From: a bacterium HR12
GTDB lineage: Bacteria; Actinomycetota; UBA4738; HRBIN12
Direction: 5' to 3'
Assembly (NCBI GenBank): GCA_002898915.1
Contig: BEHO01000007.1
Span: 1 to 13,199 of the forward strand
DNA: 13,199 nucleotides
Shown here: piece by piece, positions 6,206 to 12,916 of the stretch
Layout of the letters: every line of letters begins with the position of its first letter
Numbering within the stretch: position 1 is the stretch's first letter
The notes under the pieces: model-generated
What the model was told of the DNA's origin: nothing
Database searches by the model: none
The model's input: the letters and a program-made list of their open reading frames with translations, nothing else
Position numbers and translations under genes: made by a program

Positions 6206-6514
6206 GGATGCGAGGTGAGTTCTCGCCCATGTCCTCGCAGGGGGCGCTCGTTCCCTCTCGTGTGGGGCGGCCGGGGCCCCGGGTGAAGTCACACGCCCAG
6301 GGCCGCCTTGGTCTGGGACAGGGGCTCCCCCGGCTCGCCGGTCTCGACGGTCTCCCGGAGCCGGAGCCCTTCCGGGTCAAGACCCACGGTGAAGCGGTCG
6401 CGCACGGTGTTCGTCAAAGCGTGGGGGTGCCCTGCTTCACGCCGTCAACGGACCTCGTTCATCCCGCCTTCACGCCCGGCTCCTAGCGTTCCCCACCGAA
6501 AGGAGGCGAAGACG
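6206..6514. other. Divergent intergenic region between cadC and Met-rich protein gene
   Basis: Apart from the possible gene remnant, this stretch holds four copies of GTGAAG/CTTCAC (6283, 6389, 6435, 6468). The last two lie within 9-base direct copies of CTTCACGCC spaced 33 bases apart. TAGCGT at 6484-6489 is a possible -10 for the rightward gene, with no good -35. Regulators of both arms probably bind in this region, but no site is certain. Confidence 0.3.
6289..6444 (-). pseudogene. Possible gene remnant in divergent intergenic region
   Basis: This is a 51-codon open stretch ending at TGA 6289 and preceded by an in-frame TGA at 6445. Its codons end almost always in G or C across about 40 codons, like real genes here, and the text (for example NTVRDRFTVGLDPEGLRLRE) reads like protein. 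There is no ribosome-binding site and no ATG; only a TTG at 6417 and internal GTGs. It may be the C-terminal scrap of a lost gene. I do not recognise a family. Confidence 0.22.
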
Positions 6515-6835
6515 ATGATGAGAGGTCGGATCTTGCTGGGCGTCGGGATCGCCGCCGCGCTCGTGCTCACGGCCGGAGGTGCGCTGGCCGCGGGGCGCGG
6601 GGCGGGGGTGGGTCCCGGTCGCGCCGACGACGCGGCGGTCGCCGCGTGCCAGGCGATGCACGACTCGGAGGAGATGCAGGAGTTCCACGCCCGCATGCCC
6701 GAGGACGTGAGGGAGCGCATCGAGGCGATGCACGCGCAGATGGGAGCGATGATGGCCGGCACCGGGTCCACGATGGGCCCCGGGATGATGGGCGGCACCG
6801 GGTCCACGATGGGCCCCGGGATGATGGGCTGGTGA
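6515..6835 (+). CDS. Met-rich exported small protein with duplicated C-terminal repeat
   Basis: A 106-residue protein with a strong ribosome-binding site (AAAGGAGG, 8 bases before ATG 6515). Residues 1-26 form a signal peptide ending ALAA. The mature part has a short helical Glu/Met/His region (AMHDSEEMQEFHARM, then RERIEAMHAQMGAMM). It ends with two identical copies of GTGSTMGPGMMG plus a final Trp. Clusters of Met and His outside the membrane are typical of Cu(I)/Ag(I)-binding proteins, so a copper-scavenging role is plausible but inferred. It heads the rightward arm, divergent from cadC. I do not recognise a named family. Confidence 0.8.
   Translation: MMRGRILLGVGIAAALVLTAGGALAAGRGAGVGPGRADDAAVAACQAMHDSEEMQEFHARMPEDVRERIEAMHAQMGAMMAGTGSTMGPGMMGGTGSTMGPGMMGW
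6758..6829 (+). repeat. Perfect 36-base tandem duplication
   Basis: Two identical adjacent 36-base units, 6758-6793 and 6794-6829, encode the duplicated GTGSTMGPGMMG tail. Identity at silent positions points to a recent duplication. The copy number may also be wrong in an assembly. Confidence 0.95.
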
Positions 6836-6885
6836 GCGGTGGTTCGGCGATCGGCCGTCGGGGTCGGGAAGCGAGGTGAGTGGCG

Positions 6886-7119
6886 ATGATGTGGGGATAC
6901 GGATGGGGCGGCGGTCTCTGGGGTCTCCTCTCGATGGGTGTGTTCTGGGGTCTCCTCGGGCTGCTCCTCTACGCCGCCGTACGCGGATGGCGGAGCCCCC
7001 GGGAGGAGCGACCCGCCGAGGGGCCGCTGCGGATCCTGGCCGAGCGGTTCGCGCGGGGCGAGATCTCGCGCGAGGAGTTCGAGGAACGGAGGCGGGTGCT
7101 GGAAGCGGAGGCGTCCTGA
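6886..7119 (+). CDS. Short SHOCT-domain membrane protein
   Basis: A 77-residue protein. It begins with a Met/Trp/Gly-rich leader (MMWGYGWGGG), followed by one membrane segment (LWGLLSMGVFWGLLGLLLYAAV). A charged C-terminal SHOCT-like helix hairpin follows, ILAERFARGEISREEFEERRRVL. ATG 6886 is preferred over GTG 6880 because GAGGTGAG lies 5 bases before it. It lies 50 bases after the Met-rich gene and is probably co-transcribed. SHOCT segments sit at the ends of many small membrane proteins and are thought to mediate assembly; no reaction is known. The Met/Trp-rich start again hints at metal handling. Confidence 0.8.
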   Translation: MMWGYGWGGGLWGLLSMGVFWGLLGLLLYAAVRGWRSPREERPAEGPLRILAERFARGEISREEFEERRRVLEAEAS

Positions 7120-7131
7120 GACCGTCCCCCT

Positions 7132-7170
7132 GACGAGCCGCCGGGACGGAGCCGGTCCCGGCGGCTCGTC
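7132..7170 (+). terminator. Strong hairpin after SHOCT gene
   Basis: A perfect 16-bp stem (GACGAGCCGCCGGGAC with its complement) closes a 7-base loop, 12 bases after the SHOCT stop codon. No T-run follows, as is common in high-GC genomes. It probably ends, or partly attenuates, the Met-rich/SHOCT transcript before tlpA. Confidence 0.7.
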
Positions 7171-7189
7171 GTCGCGCCCGCACGGCCAT

Positions 7190-7218
7190 TTCGGCTCGGC
7201 GGTCGGATGATCTACTAT
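7190..7218 (+). promoter_or_regulatory. Candidate promoter for second tlpA-ccdA
   Basis: TACTAT (7213-7218) is a good -10, 12 bases before ATG 7231. A poor -35 (TTCGGC, 7190-7195) lies 17 bases upstream of it. The position just after the strong hairpin supports an independent promoter. Confidence 0.4.
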
Positions 7219-7230
7219 CCTCGGTCGGAG

Positions 7231-7818
7231 ATGCAGGGAGCGAGCCGCTCTCGGACGGTGGGGGGACTGCTCGGTGTCGCGGCGCTGGCGGCGGTCGTCG
7301 TGACCCTCGCCCTCGTGCAGCTCCGGACCCGAGGCACGGACGTCGTGCCCGGGATCTCCATCGCCGACCACCGGGCGCAGGCGAGGATCGAGGACCGCCC
7401 GGCCCCCGCGTTCACGCTCCCCGCGCTCGATGGGAGCGGGACGATCTCCCTCGCCGGGTTCCGCGGCGAGGTGGTGGTGCTCAACTTCTGGGCGTCCTGG
7501 TGCGGCCCGTGCCGGGCCGAGGCCCCGCACCTCCAGGCGACCTGGGAGGAGTACCGCTCCCGCGGCGTCCGGTTCCTAGGCGTGAACTACCGGGACGACC
7601 GCGCGGCGGCCCGGGCGTACGAGGACGAGTTCGGGATCACCTACCCGAGCGTGTTCGATCCCTCCGGCCAGCTGGCCTTCAGCTACGAACTCATCGGGCT
7701 CCCGACGACGTTCGTGATCGCGCCCGACGGCAGGCTGGTCTACAAGTTCACGGGGAAGATCGATCGGGCGATCCTCGCCCGGGCCCTCGACGACGTGCTC
7801 TCGGGCGAGGTGGCGTGA
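7231..7818 (+). CDS. Membrane-anchored TlpA-like thiol-disulfide oxidoreductase (copy 2)
   Basis: A 195-residue paralogue of the leftward TlpA. Residues ~11-30 form the membrane anchor. The redoxin domain carries FWASWCGPC (Cys91, Cys94) and GLPTTFVIAPDG. The NYRDDRA...YPSVFDP block is nearly the same in both copies. ATG 7231 gives the same length and active-site position as copy 1; ATG 7207 would add eight residues but lies upstream of the candidate -10. It should act outside the membrane as a reductant, or as a redox partner of metal-site assembly, fed by the downstream CcdA. It ends in a GTGA overlap with ccdA. Confidence 0.9.
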   Translation: MQGASRSRTVGGLLGVAALAAVVVTLALVQLRTRGTDVVPGISIADHRAQARIEDRPAPAFTLPALDGSGTISLAGFRGEVVVLNFWASWCGPCRAEAPHLQATWEEYRSRGVRFLGVNYRDDRAAARAYEDEFGITYPSVFDPSGQLAFSYELIGLPTTFVIAPDGRLVYKFTGKIDRAILARALDDVLSGEVA

Positions 7819-8543
7819 GCGTCCTCGGGCCCTTCGCCCTGGCCCTGGTGGCGGGGGTGCTCTCCTTCAGCTCCCCGTGCTGCCTCCCGCTCATGTCCGG
7901 CTACCTCGCGTACGTGAGCGGGGTGGCGGGGGAGCAGGTGGGGACGGTGGCCGTTCGGCGCAGGGTGCTGGGGTCGGCGCTCCTGTTCGTCGCGGGCTTC
8001 ACCGCGGTGTTCACGCTGCTCGGCGCCACCGCGTCGCTCGGCGGAGGGCTCCTCCTGCGGAACCGGGATCTGCTGACCCGGGGGGCGGGCGCCTTCGTCA
8101 TCGTCATGGGGCTCGCCACGATGGGCGTCATCAGGGCCGGGATCCTCCAGCGCGAGCGCCGGTTCGATCTGCACCGCATCAGGTCGGGGCCGGCGGGGGC
8201 GCTGCCCCTCGGGATGGCGTTCGCGATCGGGTGGGCGCCCTGCATCGGCCCGGTGCTGGCGGCGATCCTGACGGCCGCCGCGGCCACGCAGACCGCGGTC
8301 TGGGGCGCTTCGCTCCTGTTCGTGTACTCGCTCGGGCTGGGGATCCCGTTCCTCCTGCTCGCCCTGGGCTACGCGCGGGCGGGCTCGGTCTTCGGGTGGC
8401 TCCGTCGCCACGGGGCGGCGATCGAGCGTCTCGGGGGAGGGGTCCTCGTGGCGATGGGGATCCTCATGGTGACCGGGACCTGGATCCGGCTCTTCACGCC
8501 CCTCCTGCGCTGGTTCGCCCGCAGCCAGTGGCCCCCGCTCTGA
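7815..8543 (+). CDS. ccdA: CcdA/DsbD-type transmembrane thiol-disulfide electron carrier (copy 2)
   Basis: A 242-residue six-helix protein closely similar to the leftward CcdA. FSSPCCLPLMSGY (Cys22, Cys23) and GWAPCIGP (Cys143) supply the redox cysteines, again with the doubled CC. The C-terminus (TPLLRWFARSQWPPL) also matches the other copy (IPLLRLYTRANWPPL). GTG 7815 overlaps the tlpA TGA as GTGA, the same junction as in copy 1. The gene converges on the M56 peptidase gene with a 29-base gap and a shared hairpin. Confidence 0.92.
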   Translation: MSVLGPFALALVAGVLSFSSPCCLPLMSGYLAYVSGVAGEQVGTVAVRRRVLGSALLFVAGFTAVFTLLGATASLGGGLLLRNRDLLTRGAGAFVIVMGLATMGVIRAGILQRERRFDLHRIRSGPAGALPLGMAFAIGWAPCIGPVLAAILTAAAATQTAVWGASLLFVYSLGLGIPFLLLALGYARAGSVFGWLRRHGAAIERLGGGVLVAMGILMVTGTWIRLFTPLLRWFARSQWPPL

Positions 8544-8544
8544 T

Positions 8545-8584
8545 CCGGTCCTCCCTCGGGGCGCCCCGGGGATCAGAGGACCGG
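8545..8584. terminator. Bidirectional hairpin between ccdA copy 2 and the M56 gene
   Basis: CCGGTCCTC (8545-8553) pairs perfectly with GAGGACCGG (8576-8584). The loop contains an inner palindrome, CGGGGCGCCCCG. It starts just after the ccdA stop and overlaps the last codons of the convergent gene, so it can terminate both. Confidence 0.65.
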
Positions 8585-9577
8585 GGCCGCCCCGTGCTGG
8601 GCGTGGCAGGGGAGATGCCCTTCGGCCCCGGCGTCCACGGCGAGGGCGCGACCCACCGACCAGGCGGCGCCCTGCAGGGCGAGCACCGCGACGCCGAGCG
8701 ACACGACGGCGAGCACGAGCCCGCGGGCGTCCCCCGGGGCCCCCTCGCTCGTGAGCCGGCGCACGCGGTAGGCGAGATCGCCGGACCCCATGCCGGGGAC
8801 CGGATGGGCGCCGGTCAGCCGGAGCCTGGCGACGGATGCGAGGGCCTCCGCGACGACGAGCGGGTCCCCGACCGTCTCGGCCGCCTCGGCATCCGCGGTC
8901 GCCTCGAGCGCGGTGGCCATGTAGGCGACGGAGAGCCGGACGCTCGGGACGAAGCCGAAGGCCCGGGCGATCGCGTTCGCGACGAAGAGCACCAGGGTGT
9001 GACGGCGCCGGGCGTGCGCTCGCTCGTGGGCCAGCACCGCCCGTCGCTCCCGGTCACCCAGGGAACGGAGGAGCCCCACGGAGAGGACGGTCCGGGGGCG
9101 CAGGAGGCCGACCGTGTAGGCGATGGGCTCGTCGGCGGGCAGCACGCGGACGTCCGGGTCGGCCCGACCCAGGTACCGACGCGTGGCGATCCGCTCCCCC
9201 GGCAGCTCGCCCCGCGGCGGTCTCGCGCGGCGGGCGTCCCGGAACGTCCGCGCCCATGCGGTCGTGGCCCGCGCCAGGAACCCCAGGAGGACGACCGCCG
9301 CGACGACCGACGGCCAGTGTCCCGAGGGGTGGGCGAGCAGCCGGGCGGCCGCGCCGACGCAGGTCTCCACGACCCCTGGGAGGGAGACGACGTTCGCGGG
9401 CTCCGGCGCGACCATGGCCACGAGGAGCCCCACGAACGCCGCGCTCATCCCGAGCAGCGAGAGCAGCCCGAACCAGAAGAGGACGCGCGGCGTCGCCCTC
9501 GCGAGCAGCGTCCCCCGGGCCAGGTGGGGGAGCGCCAGGAAGGCCAGGAGGGTCCCGCCGGCGAGGACGAGCCTCAT
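8573..9577 (-). CDS. M56-family (BlaR1/MecR1-like) membrane metallopeptidase
   Basis: A 334-residue membrane protease. Hydrophobic segments lie near residues 3-20, 33-57 and 88-106, with a C-terminal one at about 287-308. The cytoplasmic zinc-protease part carries HERAH (His184, Glu185, His188) and a downstream third ligand, Glu225 in EATAD. The BlaR1 penicillin-binding sensor domain is absent; after the last helix there is only a short tail, GHLPCHAQHG, with three His and one Cys. Family logic is signal-induced cleavage of the paired BlaI repressor. The ATG overlaps the BlaI stop as ATGA, confirming the pair. The ligand is unknown; with this tail and these neighbours, metal or thiol stress is more likely than beta-lactams (inference). 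Confidence 0.88.
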   Translation of the reverse strand: MRLVLAGGTLLAFLALPHLARGTLLARATPRVLFWFGLLSLLGMSAAFVGLLVAMVAPEPANVVSLPGVVETCVGAAARLLAHPSGHWPSVVAAVVLLGFLARATTAWARTFRDARRARPPRGELPGERIATRRYLGRADPDVRVLPADEPIAYTVGLLRPRTVLSVGLLRSLGDRERRAVLAHERAHARRRHTLVLFVANAIARAFGFVPSVRLSVAYMATALEATADAEAAETVGDPLVVAEALASVARLRLTGAHPVPGMGSGDLAYRVRRLTSEGAPGDARGLVLAVVSLGVAVLALQGAAWSVGRALAVDAGAEGHLPCHAQHGAAPVL

Positions 9578-9969
9578 CGCCCGCGGTCGGAGCCCCGCGC
9601 TCGCCTCGCCTCGCGCACGAGCCGTTCCAGCTCCTCCAGGTCGCCCTCGTCCACGCTCCGGACGAACCCGAGGAGGACGGAGCGACGGTCCTTCGCGCCG
9701 GCCAGCACCTTCCGCACCAGCTGGGCGGCGTGCTCCTCCCGCGTGGCCCGCGGCTCATAGAGGTAGGCCCGCCCCACCCGTCGACGCTGGAGGAGCCGCT
9801 TGCGCCAGAGCCGGTCCATGACGGTCATCACGGTCGTGTAGGCGAGGCCCCGGCGGGTCCCCACCGCCCCGTGCACCTCGCGTACGGTCACGGGGCCACC
9901 TCGGTCCCACACGAAGTCCATCACCGCTTGCTCCAGCGGCCCCAGCTCGATGACCCGCCTCGTCAGCAT
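9574..9969 (-). CDS. BlaI/MecI-family transcriptional repressor
   Basis: A 131-residue winged-helix repressor. LGPLEQAVMDFVWDRGGPVTVREV is the first helix pair, LAYTTVMTVMDRLWRKRLL the recognition helix region, and RRRVGRAYLYEP the wing. The C-terminal part provides dimerisation and the site usually cut by the M56 partner. It lacks the Cys-rich tail of CopY, so it would not bind copper in that way. Start ATG 9969 has GGGAGG very close (2 bases). A TAGCAT hexamer about 20 bases upstream could be the -10, within an imperfect CGGC/GCCG dyad that might be its own operator. It is co-translated with the M56 gene; targets beyond its own operon are not visible. Confidence 0.9.
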   Translation of the reverse strand: MLTRRVIELGPLEQAVMDFVWDRGGPVTVREVHGAVGTRRGLAYTTVMTVMDRLWRKRLLQRRRVGRAYLYEPRATREEHAAQLVRKVLAGAKDRRSVLLGFVRSVDEGDLEELERLVREARRARGSDRGR

Positions 9970-10072
9970 CGCCTCCCGGCGGCCGATGCTAGCCGAACCG
10001 GCGGTGGAAGGTGTGGGGTTCGGGAGGCGTCGGCATCCCGGAGATCTCCGCCGCGGAGGCCGGGTGGGGGCC

Positions 10073-11623
10073 TCACCCGTAGGCGACGCGGGCGATCTCC
10101 TTCCCCCGAGCGTCGAGGGCGATAGCCTCGCCCGGGGCGTTGAGGTCCCAGAGCACGAAGCAGAGCGGTTCGCGGAGCGTGGAGGCCAGGCACTCGGGCG
10201 GACCGCCGGCGCCGGCGCCGGGGCCGGGCGAGGTGAACGCGATCCCGGCGACCTCCGCGGTCGTGGCTCCGAACACGAGGACGGCCTCGCTCGCGTCGGT
10301 TGGACAGTCGAACGAGGCGAGCTGCAGCGGCGGCGCGCCGGGGCCCGTCTCCGCCATCAGCTCGACGAGGAGCTCGCCATCGCGCGAGACCAGCGCGAGC
10401 CGCTGGTGACCGGGCCCGACGGTCCACCGCTCGAGCGTCCAGAAGCACTCGTTGAGCCTCCCGCGGAACAGCACCTCCTCGGGGGAGGGCGATGCCGTGG
10501 GTCCCGCGTCCTCGATCTCCAGGTCGGGGCGGACGCGGATCCCGACCGTCGTGAGCGTTCGACCCTGTGCGTCGTACACGTTGAGGTCGACGCCGAGCGT
10601 GGGGAGGTCCGGCCGGTAGACGAGGACGAAGGCGTCGTAGTCGCCGCCGATGTCGTCGGGAACGTCGATGACGGACGTCGACACCGAGGGGCCGCCGAGC
10701 AGCGGGAACGCCTCCACCCGGACGCCGGGTTCCCGCACGGCTCCGAACACCAGGACCTCCCGCTCGTCCCCGGTCCCGAAGACGTGGAAGATGGTGTGGA
10801 GGGGGAGCGGTCGATCCTCGAATCCACCGCCCCCGCCGCTCCAGGACGCGCTCTGCAGCCGGAGACCCATCCCCCCGGGCCGGCGCTCCGCGATGAGCGT
10901 CCACGCCTCACCCGCCACGGTGCCGGTGGCGAGCACGACGGCCTCGGGGTCGGCGCCGGTCGGGGCGAACCGGAGGCTCATGAACGCCGCCTCGATCGCC
11001 GCGCGCTCCTCCTCGGGGACGTCCGGACCGATACCGAGGCGGGCCTCGAAGCTCCGTCGGGCGGCGGTCCAGCTGGCACCGAGGATCGTCCACCCCGGGT
11101 AGCAGGCCGACTCGGAGGTGTCGATGTCGAGCCGCTCCATCGGGACCGGCCACGGCCGCGCCGCCTCGCCGGCGAGGGCGAGCGGCATCTCCCGGACCGT
11201 GAGCTCGAAGCCCTGGGCCGCCCCCTCGGCGAGGGCGGGGCAGCCGAGCGTGCCCGAGGCGACGGGATCCGCGTCGCTCACGAACAGCACGAGCCGGGGG
11301 AGGTCCTCCGAGGGGGGTGCGATCCCCGCCTGCACGGGGTCGACCACGTACCAGCGCTCCGGGTGCGTGATCGTGATGCCGTTCACCGTGGTGTCGGTGA
11401 GTTCGGCGGTCCCCGCCGGCGTCGAGCCGATCCCGGACCGGAGCGCCGAGAGCGCGAGGACCGCCCCGGAGGCGGCCGCCGCCACGAGCGCGATCCCGCC
11501 GAGGACCGTGCGGAGCTGGCGTCGCCGCGCTCGGGCGAGGAGTCGCGCGTCGGGCGGTGGGACCCCCACACCGGCGGCCTTCTCCTCGAGCAGCGTCCGC
11601 AGTTCCCGTTCGAGGTCGTTCAC
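10073..11623 (-). CDS. Single-pass membrane protein, putative anti-sigma partner of the ECF sigma factor
   Basis: A 516-residue protein starting at GTG 11623 in a GTGA overlap with the sigma factor gene. About 40 charged cytoplasmic residues (DLERELRTLLEEKAAG and an RARRRQLR stretch) precede one membrane helix (VLGGIALVAAAASGAVLALSAL). A large extracytoplasmic region of some 450 residues follows with no motif I recognise. Scattered cysteines (for example GTLGCPAL, ESACYPGW, NECFWTL, SFDCPTD, PECLAS, EPLCFV) may form disulfides. No zinc-binding anti-sigma HxxxCxxC motif is present. Position and topology suggest it restrains the sigma factor and senses something outside the cell; this is inference. 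Confidence 0.7.
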   Translation of the reverse strand: MNDLERELRTLLEEKAAGVGVPPPDARLLARARRRQLRTVLGGIALVAAAASGAVLALSALRSGIGSTPAGTAELTDTTVNGITITHPERWYVVDPVQAGIAPPSEDLPRLVLFVSDADPVASGTLGCPALAEGAAQGFELTVREMPLALAGEAARPWPVPMERLDIDTSESACYPGWTILGASWTAARRSFEARLGIGPDVPEEERAAIEAAFMSLRFAPTGADPEAVVLATGTVAGEAWTLIAERRPGGMGLRLQSASWSGGGGGFEDRPLPLHTIFHVFGTGDEREVLVFGAVREPGVRVEAFPLLGGPSVSTSVIDVPDDIGGDYDAFVLVYRPDLPTLGVDLNVYDAQGRTLTTVGIRVRPDLEIEDAGPTASPSPEEVLFRGRLNECFWTLERWTVGPGHQRLALVSRDGELLVELMAETGPGAPPLQLASFDCPTDASEAVLVFGATTAEVAGIAFTSPGPGAGAGGPPECLASTLREPLCFVLWDLNAPGEAIALDARGKEIARVAYG

Positions 11624-12141
11624 GGCTCGTCCCTCCGGATCCGGTCTCGGAGCGCCTCCATCCCGCGCGCCACGAGCGCCTTCGCCGCGGCGCGCGAGCA
11701 GCCGAGGACCTCGGCGGTCTCGCGCTCGGACAGGTCCTCGTAGTAGCGGAGGACGATGGCGGCGCGCTGGCGCGGCGGCAGGTCGAGCAGGGCGCGCCAG
11801 AGCTCCTCGCGGACCCCGGGTTCCGACCCGGCGTCCTCGGAGGCGTGGCTGATCGCCGTCCGCTCGCGCTCGAGGTAGGCCCGCTCCAGGCGGAGGCGCC
11901 GGAGATGCGACGTGTGGAGGTTGACGATCGTCCGCCGCAGGTAGGCGTCGAAGGCGTCGGGGACGCGCAGATGTGCGAAGCGCCCCACCACCCGGACGAA
12001 GGCCTCCTGCACCAGATCCTCGGCGCGGGCCGGGTCGCCGGTCAGCAGGTACGCGAGCCGCTGCGCCGGCGGCGCGTGCCTCACGTAGAGCTCCGTGAGG
12101 CGGGCCGCCGCCGAGTCGCCCCTGGCCACGTCGCCCGTCAC
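11620..12141 (-). CDS. ECF-type RNA polymerase sigma factor
   Basis: A 173-residue group 4 (extracytoplasmic function) sigma factor, resembling the actinobacterial SigE-like set. Region 2 is visible as LAYLLTGDPARAEDLVQEAFVRV; region 4 as LPPRQRAAIVLRYYEDLSERETAEVLGCS with the following recognition helix. The start is uncertain: GTG 12141 has GGAG about 7 bases upstream and gives the expected length; a longer frame open to 12357 runs into rplY on the other strand and is unlikely. It is divergent from rplY and overlaps its downstream membrane partner by four bases, so the two are produced together. Confidence 0.88.
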   Translation of the reverse strand: MTGDVARGDSAAARLTELYVRHAPPAQRLAYLLTGDPARAEDLVQEAFVRVVGRFAHLRVPDAFDAYLRRTIVNLHTSHLRRLRLERAYLERERTAISHASEDAGSEPGVREELWRALLDLPPRQRAAIVLRYYEDLSERETAEVLGCSRAAAKALVARGMEALRDRIRRDEP

Positions 12142-12217
12142 GATAGGCTCCACACACCGAAGACGCACGAGGGCCCGGGACGGTGTCGGCGGTCGCCGCG
12201 GAGCGAGGGCCGCTTGG

Positions 12218-12223
12218 TAGGAT
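12218..12223 (+). promoter_or_regulatory. Candidate -10 for rplY
   Basis: TAGGAT lies 45 bases before the rplY start in the divergent gap. It fits the TAnnnT pattern; no clear -35 is seen. Confidence 0.3.
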
Positions 12224-12268
12224 GCCTCGGCCCGGACGGGCATCCCGAGATCCCACGGAAGGTTCGAG

Positions 12269-12901
12269 ATGGAGCTGAAGCTGGTCGCCGAGCGGCGCGA
12301 GGGCACGGGCAAGGGGGTGGCGCGCAAGCTGCGGGCGGCGGGCCGCGTGCCGGCCATCGTCTACGGTCGGGGGATGGAGCCGATCCCGGTGTCCGTCGAC
12401 GCCAAGGACCTGTACCACGTGCTGCATCAGGGCGGGGCCAACGTCCTGCTCGACCTGGTCGTCGACGGCGAGCCGCACCTCGCGCTCGCGCGTGAGGTGC
12501 AGCGCGACCACATCCGCAACCGGTTCGTGCACGTGGACTTCCTCGCCGTCAGCCGCACCGAGAAGATCACGGTCTCCGTGCCCATCCAGGTCGTGGGCGA
12601 GTCCGTCGGCGTGAAGGCCGGCGGCGTGCTCGAGCACCACCTGTGGGAGGTCCAGGTCGAGTGTCTCCCGGGTGACGTGCCGGAGGCGATCGAGGCCGAC
12701 GTCTCCGCCCTCGCGGTCGGCGACACCATGAAGGTGGCCGACCTCGTGCCGCCGAAGGGCGTGACGATCCTGTCGCCGCCCGAGGAGCTCGTCCTCGCTG
12801 TCGTGCCGCCGCAGGCCCGCGAGGTCGCCGCGGCGCCGGCCGAGGCCGCCGAAGCCGAGGCCGCGGGGGCGGCCGCCGAGGAGGGCGGCGAGGGCGCCTA
12901 G
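12269..12901 (+). CDS. rplY: 50S ribosomal protein L25 / general stress protein Ctc
   Basis: A 210-residue long-form (Ctc-type) bL25, which binds 5S rRNA in the large subunit. The N-terminal L25 domain has ERREGTGKGVARKLRAAGRVPAIVYG, and QRDHIRNRFVHVDFLAV marks its end. The C-terminal TL5-like domain follows (VPIQVVGES through PPEELVLAVVPP), ending in a low-complexity Ala/Glu tail of about 30 residues. Start ATG 12269 has GGAAGG upstream. TAG at 12899-12901 is followed 15 bases later by pth, a common pairing. Confidence 0.96.
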   Translation: MELKLVAERREGTGKGVARKLRAAGRVPAIVYGRGMEPIPVSVDAKDLYHVLHQGGANVLLDLVVDGEPHLALAREVQRDHIRNRFVHVDFLAVSRTEKITVSVPIQVVGESVGVKAGGVLEHHLWEVQVECLPGDVPEAIEADVSALAVGDTMKVADLVPPKGVTILSPPEELVLAVVPPQAREVAAAPAEAAEAEAAGAAAEEGGEGA

Positions 12902-12916
12902 CCCCCCGCCGGCGGC

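Noticed and set aside
7877..9760. A 627-codon plus-strand open frame across ccdA and antisense to M56/BlaI
   Set aside because: Low-complexity Arg/Gly/Pro text with no domain; it is a shadow of recognisable genes in other frames.
8573..9969. Beta-lactam resistance regulator (BlaR1/BlaI) system
   Set aside because: No penicillin-binding sensor domain and no beta-lactamase or PBP2a gene nearby.
9574..9969. CopY copper repressor
   Set aside because: The C-terminus has no cysteines, so the CopY CxC-x4-CxC copper site is absent.
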